A DNA stretch of 5,498 bases from Actinomycetes bacterium (GTDB lineage: Bacteria; Actinomycetota; Acidimicrobiia; Acidimicrobiales; Ilumatobacteraceae), in the NCBI GenBank assembly GCA_023417265.1, contig JAEZFY010000323.1, forward strand, positions 1 through 5,498, read 5' to 3'. Below the pieces are notes generated by a model. It was not told the DNA's origin. It worked only from the letters and a program-made list of their open reading frames with translations, and did not search any database. Shown piece by piece: positions 1 through 5,498 of this stretch (position 1 is its first letter; the number at the start of each line of letters is the position of its first letter). Position numbers and translations under genes: made by a program.

Positions 1-1305
1 GCTCGGCACGCTCGCGGGGGCAGTCTCGGGCGGGCTCGAGGGCGGCGCGCTGGTGCCAGCGGTGCTGGTGGGGGGCGGGACGAGCGGGCTGAGCGGCGTG
101 TCGTCGGAGGCGTCGATGGCCGCCGCCTCGGCCGCCTCGGCATCGACGTTCCAATACTCGCCGAGCCCGAGCGGCACGAGCGCCCAGGCGGCGACCCCGA
201 CCGCAGCCGTGGCCGCGACGGCGCCACCGAACGTGAACGCGCGGGGCGCCGTGGCATGCCGGATCGGCGACTCGACGAGCACGTACGACACCACCGAGAG
301 GGCCAGCGTGACGGCCAGCCGGAGGCTCACCAGGGCCACCCCGTCGAGGCCCGTGCGCTCGCCATCGAGCACCACGTACAGTGGCCAGTGGAACAGGTAG
401 ACGCCGTAGGAGATCTTGCCGAGCCCGACCAGCGGTCGCCACGCCAGGGCGGTGCGGACCGGCCCGTCGGCCTGCAGCCCGACGAGCAGCGCGCCCGACA
501 CGAGCGCGACCACGGCGAGTCCGCCGTGGTAGGCCGGCCCGCCGGCGGCCGGGAACGTGACGACGCCGATCGCCAGCAACACCAAGGCGACCGGCGCGGC
601 GAGCGCCCAGCGGCGGCTCGGACCGCGCTGGCGGTAGCGCAACGCCACGGCCAACCACGCCCCGACGAGAATCTCGCCGATCCGGGCCGGGGTCGACCAG
701 TACGCCGCGTCGGGGCCCCACCCGGCGGCGACCAGCGGCGCCGCCAGCAGGGCCACCGCGGTGACCGCGGCGATCGCCGCGACGCGGCGTCGCGGCGCGG
801 CGAGACGACCGAGCAGCAGCGCCATGAACGGCGGCCACACCCAATAGAACTGCTCCTCGATCGCCAGCGACCAGAAGTGCTCGAGCGGTGACGCCGCCCC
901 GGCCTCCTGGGCCAGCAGGTTCTGGTACGAGCCGTCGCCGGCGAGGAACACCCAGTTGGCCACCTGGAACACGGAACCGAGGACGTGGTTGCGCAGGTCG
1001 TCGACTCCGTCGAACCAGTCGGTGACCCGCGCCAACACCACCACCGCTGCCAGGCACAACGCACTCGCCGGCAGCAGACGCCGCAAGCGGCGGGCGTAGA
1101 ACGCGGCCAGGTCGATGCGGCCGTTGGCGGCGTGCTCGTGCACGAGCAAGCTGGTGATCAGGTAGCCCGACAGCGTGAAGAACACCGACACGCCGAGGTA
1201 GCCGCCGGAGAACCCGGGCACACCCGCGTGGAACAGGAGCACCGCGAGCACCGCCAGGGCCCGCACGCCGTCGAGCGCAGGCTGGTAGGCGATCGTCGGA
1301 CGCAT
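1..1305 (-). CDS. Acyltransferase 3 (AT3/OatA-like) membrane O-acyltransferase, 3' end off window
   Basis: This is the N-terminal 435 residues of a multi-pass membrane acyltransferase; the frame stays open to the left edge. AT3 proteins move acyl groups (often acetyl) across the membrane onto cell-wall or surface glycans or glycolipids. Visible family motifs are LDGVRALAVLAVLLFH (11-26, with the conserved Arg15 and His26 of TM1), GGYLGVSVFFTLSGYLIT (34-51), RRLRRLLPA (72-80), HFWSLAIEEQFY (143-154), SYGVYLFHWPLY (299-310) and SYVLVESPIR (340-349). About ten hydrophobic segments end near residue 380. A Pro/Ser/Thr/Ala-rich linker (about 402-435) follows and is still running at the edge. In OatA-type fusions such a linker leads to an SGNH domain, so a full length of roughly 650-750 aa is expected. 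The ATG at 1305 is chosen because the AT3 fold begins within 10 residues and a -10-like TACACT lies just upstream. The gene is divergent from two secreted SGNH proteins. The family call is secure; the substrate is unknown. Confidence 0.95.
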   Translation of the reverse strand, partial: MRPTIAYQPALDGVRALAVLAVLLFHAGVPGFSGGYLGVSVFFTLSGYLITSLLVHEHAANGRIDLAAFYARRLRRLLPASALCLAAVVVLARVTDWFDGVDDLRNHVLGSVFQVANWVFLAGDGSYQNLLAQEAGAASPLEHFWSLAIEEQFYWVWPPFMALLLGRLAAPRRRVAAIAAVTAVALLAAPLVAAGWGPDAAYWSTPARIGEILVGAWLAVALRYRQRGPSRRWALAAPVALVLLAIGVVTFPAAGGPAYHGGLAVVALVSGALLVGLQADGPVRTALAWRPLVGLGKISYGVYLFHWPLYVVLDGERTGLDGVALVSLRLAVTLALSVVSYVLVESPIRHATAPRAFTFGGAVAATAAVGVAAWALVPLGLGEYWNVDAEAAEAAAIDASDDTPLSPLVPPPTSTAGTSAPPSSPPETAPASVPS

Positions 1306-1314
1306 GCGCGCGGC

Positions 1315-1320
1315 AGTGTA
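1315..1320 (-). promoter_or_regulatory. Putative -10 element for the AT3 gene
   Basis: Read on the minus strand, TACACT fits TANNNT and ends 9 nt before the ATG at 1305. This would place the transcript start about 3 nt before the start codon, giving a leaderless or near-leaderless mRNA, which is common in actinobacteria. No Shine-Dalgarno sequence is seen in the short leader. No convincing -35 hexamer lies 16-18 nt upstream, so the call rests on the -10 alone. Confidence 0.35.
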
Positions 1321-1362
1321 CGGCGAGGCGCCCACGGGCCTTCGGCGCGCCGCCCGGCGTCC

Positions 1363-1370
1363 GGTACTGT
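1363..1370 (+). promoter_or_regulatory. Putative extended -10 (GGTACTGT) for the SGNH gene pair
   Basis: The hexamer TACTGT (1365-1370) fits TANNNT and is preceded by GG. It predicts a transcript start near 1377. It lies about 45 bp from the opposing -10-like element of the AT3 gene, so the two genes would share one divergent control region. An in-frame ATG at 1379 sits right at this start. The signal-peptide start is at 1490, which would leave a leader of roughly 110 nt. The -35 match is poor. Confidence 0.35.
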
Positions 1371-1410
1371 CGGCGGGAATGCGGGGTCAGAAGCTGTTGC
1401 CGACGGCCTC

Positions 1411-1437
1411 CGCCGGCGCGCCCGGGGAGGGCCGGCG
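1411..1437 (+). other. GC-rich inverted repeat in the leader of the SGNH operon
   Basis: CGCCGGC (1411-1417) is the exact reverse complement of GCCGGCG (1431-1437), with a 13-nt spacer that contains CCCGGGG. If transcription starts near 1377, this stem would form in the 5' leader about 50 nt before the ATG at 1490. It could be a leader structure, an operator, or simply a product of high GC. No T-tract follows it. Confidence 0.25.
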
Positions 1438-1471
1438 CCGCTCGACACAACCGACGTCCCGACAAGCCGGT

Positions 1472-1479
1472 AAGGGTGG
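1472..1479 (+). promoter_or_regulatory. Weak Shine-Dalgarno for the first SGNH gene
   Basis: AAGGGTGG ends 10 nt before the ATG at 1490 and is the best purine-rich match in this leader. It supports initiation at 1490 rather than at the upstream in-frame ATGs (1304 and 1379), neither of which has a comparable site. The match to AGGAGG is partial. Confidence 0.35.
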
Positions 1480-1489
1480 TACTGCGTTC

Positions 1490-3280
1490 ATGATCCGATC
1501 CCGACACGGTGGCGCCCGAACGACCCGACGCTTGCTGGTGCTCGTGGCCGCGCTCGTGGCGGCGTGCAGCGTCGTCGCCGGGCCGCGGCCGGCTGCGGCC
1601 AACGTGCTCGCCCGCCAGATCGACGACCCGACCGTGCGGGCGCTCGGCCCGATCACGTTCCTCGGCGACTCCGTCGGGCTCGGATCGCTGTTGTACTCGC
1701 CGACGATCGTCGACCAGTTGGCGGCCCGCGGTTGGGGTCCGATCCGCGCCCGCGCCGGGGTGGGCTACAACGCGCTGCGCAGCGGTGGTCCCACCGAGGC
1801 GCGGGTCATCTACTGGATCGAGCTGTGGAAGAGCCAAGGCTGGGACCCGGCCGACGTGATCATCAACCTCGGCGCCAACGACTCGGCCAACTGCTCGAGC
1901 GTCGCCGGCTGTCGAGCCATCATCCAGCGCGTCCTCGACGCGCTCGGGCCGGGCCACCGCGTGTGGTGGCCGATGATCACCCACCTCACCCCCGGCCAGG
2001 CCGAGCGGTGGAACGCGGCGCTCGCCGAGCTGGCCGCCGAGCGCGACGACTTCTACACGTGGGATTGGCCCCGGGCGATGGCCACCGGCGGCTACACCTC
2101 GCCCGACGGCATCCACCTGAGCGCGCCCTCGTACCGCCAGCGCTCCGCCGCGATCGCCGCCGAAGCCACCGCCGACATGGCCCGCGGGAGGCGCACCGGT
2201 GGGCCGGCCGCGCTGCCCGCACCAGCCGGGTCGCCGAGCGAGTTCGTGCCGCTGATCTCGAAGCGGCTGCTCGATACGCGCGACACGGGCCAGCCCGTGG
2301 CTGCCGAAGGTGTCGTCGAGATCGACGTCTCGGCGGCCGTTCCGGAGGGCACCACGGCCGTCGCCGTGTACGTGTCGGCGACGCAGACCCAAGCGGCCGG
2401 GTACCTGACTGCGTACAGCTGCAGTCAGGCGCGCCCGACCGCTTCGTCGGCGAACTACGGCCCGGCGGCGACCCGCGGCGCGGTGGCGATCGTGCCGGTC
2501 GTCGACGGCAAGATGTGCCTGTTCACCAAGGCCGGCGCACACCTCCTCGCCGACCTGCAAGGGGCGTTCGTGCCCGTCGCCAGCGACCCCGTCGACGGCG
2601 CCCGACTCGAACCGCTCGACACACCGCAACGCCTGCTCGACACCCGCGTCACAGGTCGCGCCGAGGTGCTCACGGTGGCGGTACCGGCCGGCGCGGCAGG
2701 CGTCATCGTCAACCTCACCGCCGTCGGTGGTGCCGCGGCCGGCTACCTCACCGCCTACCGCTGCGACGCCAAACGCCCCACCGCGGCGGCGGTCAACCAC
2801 GGCCCCCAGGAAACGGTGGCCGGGGCGGCGTTCGTGCCGGTGGGCCCGGGCGACACGATCTGCATCTACAGCAAGGCCGCCGACGCCGACGTCGTCGTCG
2901 ACCTCACGGCCACCCTCCGCGACGAATCCGGCCTGGTGTTCACGCCCGTCAACCCGACCCGCACGATCGACACGCGCGACGGCACCGGCGGGTGGTCGCC
3001 GGTGCACGGCCAGGGCCAGACGATCGACGCTCGCGTGGCGCCCCCCGGCGCACGTGCCGTGTCGGGCACGCTGACGATTGCCGATCCCGCCCGCGCGGGC
3101 TTCCTGCGCGCGTGGGGCTGCGGCCCGCAGCCACCGACGTCGAACGTCAACGCCGCGGCCCATCAGGTCTTCGCCAACCTCGTCACCACCGGCGTCGACG
3201 CCAACGGCACGTTGTGCGTGATGGCCCGCAGCCTCACCACCACCGTGTTCGACACCACCGGCTGGTGGACCCAGCCGTGA
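1490..3280 (+). CDS. Secreted SGNH/GDSL-type hydrolase with three C-terminal RLLDTR-type modules
   Basis: A 596-aa exported protein. Residues 1-37 form a signal peptide: a basic n-region, TRRLLVL (weakly Tat-like), a hydrophobic core at about 15-31, and PAAA before Asn38. A competing lipobox, VAAC (23-26), would make it a lipoprotein. Residues 53-232 form an SGNH hydrolase domain: block I FLGDSVGLG with nucleophile Ser61, block III LGANDS with Asn130, and block V PDGIHL with Asp206 and His209. Cys135 and Cys141 could form a loop disulfide. Residues 252-592 hold three modules starting at RLLDTR (259), RLLDTR (381) and RTIDTR (491), each with a Cys pair 32-33 residues apart. SGNH enzymes of this type hydrolyse esters, often deacylating glycans; the substrate here is unknown. 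The ATG at 1490 is preferred over 1304 and 1379 because the signal peptide begins there. The stop overlaps the next gene's GTG, indicating an operon. The domain call is firm; active hydrolysis is inferred from the complete S-N-D-H set. Confidence 0.9.
   Translation: MIRSRHGGARTTRRLLVLVAALVAACSVVAGPRPAAANVLARQIDDPTVRALGPITFLGDSVGLGSLLYSPTIVDQLAARGWGPIRARAGVGYNALRSGGPTEARVIYWIELWKSQGWDPADVIINLGANDSANCSSVAGCRAIIQRVLDALGPGHRVWWPMITHLTPGQAERWNAALAELAAERDDFYTWDWPRAMATGGYTSPDGIHLSAPSYRQRSAAIAAEATADMARGRRTGGPAALPAPAGSPSEFVPLISKRLLDTRDTGQPVAAEGVVEIDVSAAVPEGTTAVAVYVSATQTQAAGYLTAYSCSQARPTASSANYGPAATRGAVAIVPVVDGKMCLFTKAGAHLLADLQGAFVPVASDPVDGARLEPLDTPQRLLDTRVTGRAEVLTVAVPAGAAGVIVNLTAVGGAAAGYLTAYRCDAKRPTAAAVNHGPQETVAGAAFVPVGPGDTICIYSKAADADVVVDLTATLRDESGLVFTPVNPTRTIDTRDGTGGWSPVHGQGQTIDARVAPPGARAVSGTLTIADPARAGFLRAWGCGPQPPTSNVNAAAHQVFANLVTTGVDANGTLCVMARSLTTTVFDTTGWWTQP
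2243..3265 (+). repeat. Three tandem approximately 105-115 aa RLLDTR modules within the first SGNH protein
   Basis: The modules span about 2243-2569, 2606-2917 and 2936-3265. Each follows the order: VP-turn leading to R-L/T-L/I-DTR; a V.VP.G strand; a hydrophobic strand (NLTAV in module 2); G-Y/F-L-T/R-A-Y/W..C; a PT.S.N segment; a hydrophobic strand with a second Cys (MCLF, ICIY, LCVM); and a final LLADLQG / VVVDLTA / TVFDTTG strand. Cys pairs are 311/343, 425/458 and 544/576. Module 3 is the most diverged. I recognise this as a recurrent module of actinobacterial secreted proteins but know no assigned function; an adhesive or glycan-binding role is a guess. Confidence 0.8.
3264..3280 (+). 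promoter_or_regulatory. Shine-Dalgarno and GTGA start/stop overlap coupling the two SGNH genes
   Basis: GGTGGA (3264-3269), inside the end of the upstream gene, lies 7 nt before the GTG at 3277. The GTG shares the sequence GTGA with the upstream TGA stop (3278-3280). This arrangement is typical of translational coupling. It settles the start of the second gene, whose frame is otherwise open far upstream with no stop. Confidence 0.7.
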
Positions 3281-5022
3281 CGCGTCGCGGCGTGCTCCTG
3301 CTGGCCGGAACGCTCGTCGCCGCGCTCGCCGCCACACTGACCGCGACGCTCACGACGGCGCATCCGGTCGTGGCCGCCGCCGACCCGGCGCATCGCGTGG
3401 CGGTGTTCGCCGACTCGGTCGGCCTCGGCGCAGCGCAGGCGATCCCCGCCGCGTTCGGCGACGGCTGGTCGGTGCATGTCGACGGGCAGCCGGCCCGGTT
3501 CGTCGAGCAGATCGAGTCGCAATACGTGCGCCCCCGGCTCGCCAGCAACCCGGACTGGTTCGGCGACCACGTCGTGATCGCCGCCGGCTACAACGCTCCC
3601 TACTGGGACTGGAACCGCTTCGACCGTTCGGTCGACTCGCTGATCAACACGCTGACCGCGGCCGGCGTCAAGCACATCCACTGGGTGACGTTGCGCGAAG
3701 TCACCTACGCCAACACGCCCCGCGGCGGGCACAGCCAGATCGAGCTGTACGGCTTCTACTTCCCGATCGTCAACGCCCACCTCGAAGCCGCGCTCACGCG
3801 CCACGCGAACCTGACGCTCGTCGACTGGGCCGCGGTCGGCAGCGTTCCCGGGCTCACCTACGACGCGATCCACCTCAACACGGCCGGCGCGGCGAAGTAC
3901 TCGGGCCTGATCCGCGACTCGGTGATCAGCACCGCCACGCGGGTGCCCGACCAGGCAGCCACGACGATCGCCGTGCCGGGCGGGGCCGGCACGGCCGCGG
4001 CGTTCGTCAACTTGACCACGGTCGACCCGCGGGCGCCCGGATTCCTGGCCCCGGCGCCGAGCGGCTGCGCCGACGCCAACGTGTCGGTGCACAACTACGT
4101 GCGCGCCCAGACGGTCGCCCACTCGGCGGTCGTCCCGCTCGCGCCGGACGGCTCGCTGTGCGTTCGCAACCGGACCGCCACCAACCTCGTCGTCGACACG
4201 GGCGGTGTGTTCCCGGCCGGCGCCGGGTTCGTGCCGATCGCCCCGCAGCGATGGGTCGACACCCGCCCCGCCGCGATACCGCTCGGCGCGGCCGAAGAAC
4301 TGCGCCTGACGCTGGCCGGGCTGGCGCTGCCGGCCGGCGTGGCCGCGGCCGACGTCGCCGGGCTCGCCCTGAGCGTCACCGCGGTCGGGGCCACCGGGCC
4401 GGGCTGGCTCCGGGTGCTTCCGTGCGGGGCCTCCTCGGCGACGTCGAACGTCAACTACCTGGACGCGGCGCCGACACCGAACCTCGTGATCGCCGCGCCG
4501 AGCCCCGCCGGCGAGGTGTGCGTCACCACTCGGACGACCACGCACGTGCTCGTCGACGCGTTCGGCGTGTTCACGCCCGCGGCGGGGATGCGCGACGTGT
4601 CGGTGCGGGCGTTCGACTCGCGCACGGGTGGCGGCCCGCTCGCCGCCGGCTCGGTGACCCGCGTCGACGTCGACGAACTCGTGCCGATCCCGACCGAACC
4701 GACCACCCCCGCCGGCGACCCGGTGCAGGTGCCCGTGCTAGCCGGGGTCGTCGTCAACCTGACCGCGGTCGGCGCCCAGGCGCCCGGCTACCTGACCGCC
4801 TACCCGTGCGCGTCCGGTCGCCCGACGGCCTCCAACCTCAACGTCGCCAACGCCCTGCCGGTGTCGAACGCAGCGATCGTCGCGCCCGACGGCGACGGCG
4901 CGATCTGCGTGTTCAACCTGATGCCGACACACCTCGTGGTCGACGTGCAAGCGACGCTCGGAGCGGCCTTCGCCGGGCGCCCCCCGCAACGCCTGCTCGA
5001 CACGCGCACGGCGACCCGCTGA
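3277..5022 (+). CDS. Secreted SGNH-like protein with diverged active site and circularly offset RLLDTR modules
   Basis: A 581-aa paralogue of the preceding gene. The GTG at 3277 is chosen from the 4-bp overlap, the GGTGGA site and the signal peptide that starts at once: TRRGVLLL (2-9, a Tat-like twin arginine), a hydrophobic core to about 27, and VVAAA before Asp36. Residues 40-215 resemble an SGNH hydrolase. Block I reads FADSVGLG (Ser47, with Ala replacing the usual Gly), block III reads AAGYNAPY (Asn106, with Asp of GxND replaced by Ala), and block V reads YDAIHL (Asp196, His199). The catalytic Ser, Asn, Asp and His are therefore present although the flanking positions differ. Residues 226-561 carry three repeat modules with Cys pairs 264/295, 383/415 and 511/544. 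The first lacks its RLLDTR strand, and an unpaired RLLDTR (572-577) ends the protein. It is likely co-expressed with the upstream gene. It may be an esterase of different specificity or a non-catalytic binding protein; the sequence alone does not decide. Confidence 0.88.
   Translation: MTRRGVLLLAGTLVAALAATLTATLTTAHPVVAAADPAHRVAVFADSVGLGAAQAIPAAFGDGWSVHVDGQPARFVEQIESQYVRPRLASNPDWFGDHVVIAAGYNAPYWDWNRFDRSVDSLINTLTAAGVKHIHWVTLREVTYANTPRGGHSQIELYGFYFPIVNAHLEAALTRHANLTLVDWAAVGSVPGLTYDAIHLNTAGAAKYSGLIRDSVISTATRVPDQAATTIAVPGGAGTAAAFVNLTTVDPRAPGFLAPAPSGCADANVSVHNYVRAQTVAHSAVVPLAPDGSLCVRNRTATNLVVDTGGVFPAGAGFVPIAPQRWVDTRPAAIPLGAAEELRLTLAGLALPAGVAAADVAGLALSVTAVGATGPGWLRVLPCGASSATSNVNYLDAAPTPNLVIAAPSPAGEVCVTTRTTTHVLVDAFGVFTPAAGMRDVSVRAFDSRTGGGPLAAGSVTRVDVDELVPIPTEPTTPAGDPVQVPVLAGVVVNLTAVGAQAPGYLTAYPCASGRPTASNLNVANALPVSNAAIVAPDGDGAICVFNLMPTHLVVDVQATLGAAFAGRPPQRLLDTRTATR
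3952..5007 (+). repeat. Offset array of three RLLDTR modules plus a lone terminal RLLDTR strand
   Basis: The modules span about 3952-4212, 4225-4572 and 4588-4959, with an orphan segment at 4990-5007. DTR motifs are RWVDTR (residues 325-330), RAFDSR (444-449) and RLLDTR (572-577); the first module has none. Each module keeps the VNLT/LSVT/VNLT strand, the G-F/W/Y-L turn, two Cys 31-33 residues apart, and a closing LVVD/VLVD/LVVD strand. Module 3 has an insertion rich in Pro/Thr/Glu at about 467-486. Confidence 0.8.
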
Positions 5023-5028
5023 CCGGTA

Positions 5029-5049
5029 CGGGGTGCCCCTGGCACCCTG
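5029..5049 (+). terminator. GC-rich hairpin after the SGNH operon, possible terminator
   Basis: GGGTGCC (5031-5037) pairs with GGCACCC (5041-5047) around a CCT loop. A G-T wobble and one further C-G pair extend the stem to 9 bp, starting 6 nt after the stop at 5022. No T-tract follows, so it would be a non-canonical actinobacterial terminator. It could instead act as an operator for the next gene. Confidence 0.45.
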
Positions 5050-5059
5050 GTCCGTGAGG

Positions 5060-5071
5060 TACCCGCGGGTA
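5060..5071 (+). promoter_or_regulatory. 12-bp perfect palindrome upstream of aceE, possible operator
   Basis: TACCCGCGGGTA is perfectly self-complementary. It lies 9 nt before the putative -10 of aceE, in the -35/-10 spacer region where a dimeric repressor could block RNA polymerase. No regulator can be named from it. Short GC palindromes also arise by chance in DNA of this composition. Confidence 0.3.
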
Positions 5072-5080
5072 ACTCTGCGA

Positions 5081-5086
5081 GACTGT
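5081..5086 (+). promoter_or_regulatory. Putative -10 element for aceE, leaderless
   Basis: GACTGT keeps the A at position 2 and T at position 6 of TANNNT and ends 5 nt before the ATG at 5092. Transcription would begin essentially at the start codon. The absence of any Shine-Dalgarno sequence before the ATG fits a leaderless transcript. It shares ACTGT with the -10-like element at 1365-1370. Confidence 0.35.
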
Positions 5087-5091
5087 CCGGC

Positions 5092-5498
5092 ATGATCTTC
5101 GACGGCTACGCGAACCAGCTACCCGACGTCGACCCCGGCGAGACACGGGAATGGCTGGACTCGCTCGACGCGGTGGTCGAGACGCACGGCAAGACCCGGG
5201 CCCGGTTCCTGCTGTCGAAGCTGCTCCAACGCGCCAACGAGAGCCAGGTCAGCTTCCCTGCCACGGTCAGCACGCCGTACGTCAACACGATCCCCCGCGA
5301 ACAGGAGCCGTGGTTCCCCGGCGACGAGCACATCGAACGCCGCATCCGGGCGTTCATCCGCTGGAACGCGGCGATGATGGTCGTCAAGGCCAACAAGCAC
5401 GCCGACGGCATCGGCGGGCACCTCTCCACGTTCGCCAGCTCGGCATCGCTGTACGAGATCGGCTTCAACCACTTCTTCCGCGGCCCCGACGACGGACC
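5092..5498 (+). CDS. aceE: Pyruvate dehydrogenase E1 component (homodimeric type), 5' part
   Basis: The first 135 residues of the thiamine-diphosphate E1 subunit, which decarboxylates pyruvate and acetylates the lipoyl group of E2 in the cytoplasmic pyruvate dehydrogenase complex. The AceE signatures are clear: VNTIPREQEPWFPGDE (64-79), IERRIRAFIRWNAAMMV (81-97), the GIGGHLSTFASSASLYE stretch (106-122) with conserved His110, and IGFNHFFRGPDD (123-134). The full protein is usually about 900 aa, so most of it lies beyond the right edge. The ATG at 5092 is chosen because the in-frame codons back to 5023 contain no other ATG or GTG, and a -10-like element lies just upstream. It is preceded by a hairpin and its own putative promoter, so it is probably transcribed separately from the SGNH genes. 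The call is secure from motif identity. Confidence 0.96.
   Translation, partial: MIFDGYANQLPDVDPGETREWLDSLDAVVETHGKTRARFLLSKLLQRANESQVSFPATVSTPYVNTIPREQEPWFPGDEHIERRIRAFIRWNAAMMVVKANKHADGIGGHLSTFASSASLYEIGFNHFFRGPDDG

Noticed and set aside
256..891. 211-codon plus-strand frame, and the minus-strand frame at 327-1064
   Set aside because: Both overlap the AT3 gene in other frames. Their translations are low-complexity Arg/Gly/Asp or Arg/Ser/Cys and contain no domain, whereas the AT3 frame shows every family motif.
1301..1308. Palindrome CGCATGCG over the AT3 start codon
   Set aside because: An 8-bp palindrome of this composition is expected by chance, and no half-site structure extends beyond it.
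1564..3276. Open frame that extends the second SGNH gene upstream to a 1152-residue product
   Set aside because: It lies in a different frame over a gene with clear SGNH and repeat motifs, and its translation is Arg/Pro-rich noise. The GTG at 3277, with GGTGGA and an immediate signal peptide, is the real start.
3163..4545. 460-codon open frame on the minus strand
   Set aside because: It is antisense to the SGNH-like gene, rich in Arg/Gly/Val/Asp, and shows no recognisable motif. It is a typical high-GC shadow frame.
2243..4959. Possible recent DNA-level tandem duplication, CRISPR or mobile element
   Set aside because: The repeats are at protein level with diverged codons and uneven length. 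There are no short identical direct repeats with spacers, no transposase, and no terminal inverted repeats.
4158..5057. 299-codon plus-strand frame over the end of the second SGNH gene
   Set aside because: It is an Arg-rich shadow of the repeat-module region in another frame, with no start signal or motif.
5106..5472. Minus-strand frames of about 120 codons opposite aceE
   Set aside because: They are antisense to strongly conserved AceE sequence and have no independent support.

Overview
The window is about 70% GC or higher, with dense, nearly non-overlapping coding. It appears to come from a high-GC actinobacterium. The secreted proteins with repeated 'RLLDTR ... NLTAV ... GYLTAY.C ... C ... 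VVD' modules and a homodimeric-type pyruvate dehydrogenase E1 suggest Acidimicrobiia (Ilumatobacter-like). That taxonomic guess rests on remembered family resemblance, not on a search.

Layout. Positions 1-1305 (minus strand) hold the first 435 residues of a membrane acyltransferase-3 (AT3/OatA-like) protein. It runs off the left edge in a Pro/Ser/Thr-rich linker that normally leads to an extracytoplasmic SGNH domain. Positions 1306-1489 are a divergent promoter region. Positions 1490-3280 and 3277-5022 (plus strand) are two tandem paralogous secreted proteins that overlap by GTGA. Each has a signal peptide, an SGNH/GDSL-type hydrolase domain and three copies of an approximately 110-130 residue beta-rich module. 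Positions 5023-5091 are a short intergenic region with a GC-rich hairpin, a 12-bp palindrome and a -10-like element. Positions 5092-5498 are the start of aceE, cut by the right edge.

Working together. An integral-membrane O-acyltransferase transcribed divergently from two secreted SGNH proteins suggests a small locus that acylates and/or deacylates a cell-surface or extracellular glycan. The repeat modules may serve as binding or anchoring domains. This is inference from domain content and gene order; no substrate can be read from the sequence. aceE is a housekeeping gene in its own transcription unit and is probably unrelated.

The most interesting points are in the second SGNH protein. Its repeat array is circularly offset: the first repeat lacks its RLLDTR strand, and an orphan RLLDTR segment forms the extreme C-terminus. 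Its catalytic blocks are also diverged (ADS instead of GDS, GYNA instead of GxND), although Ser, Asn, Asp and His are kept.
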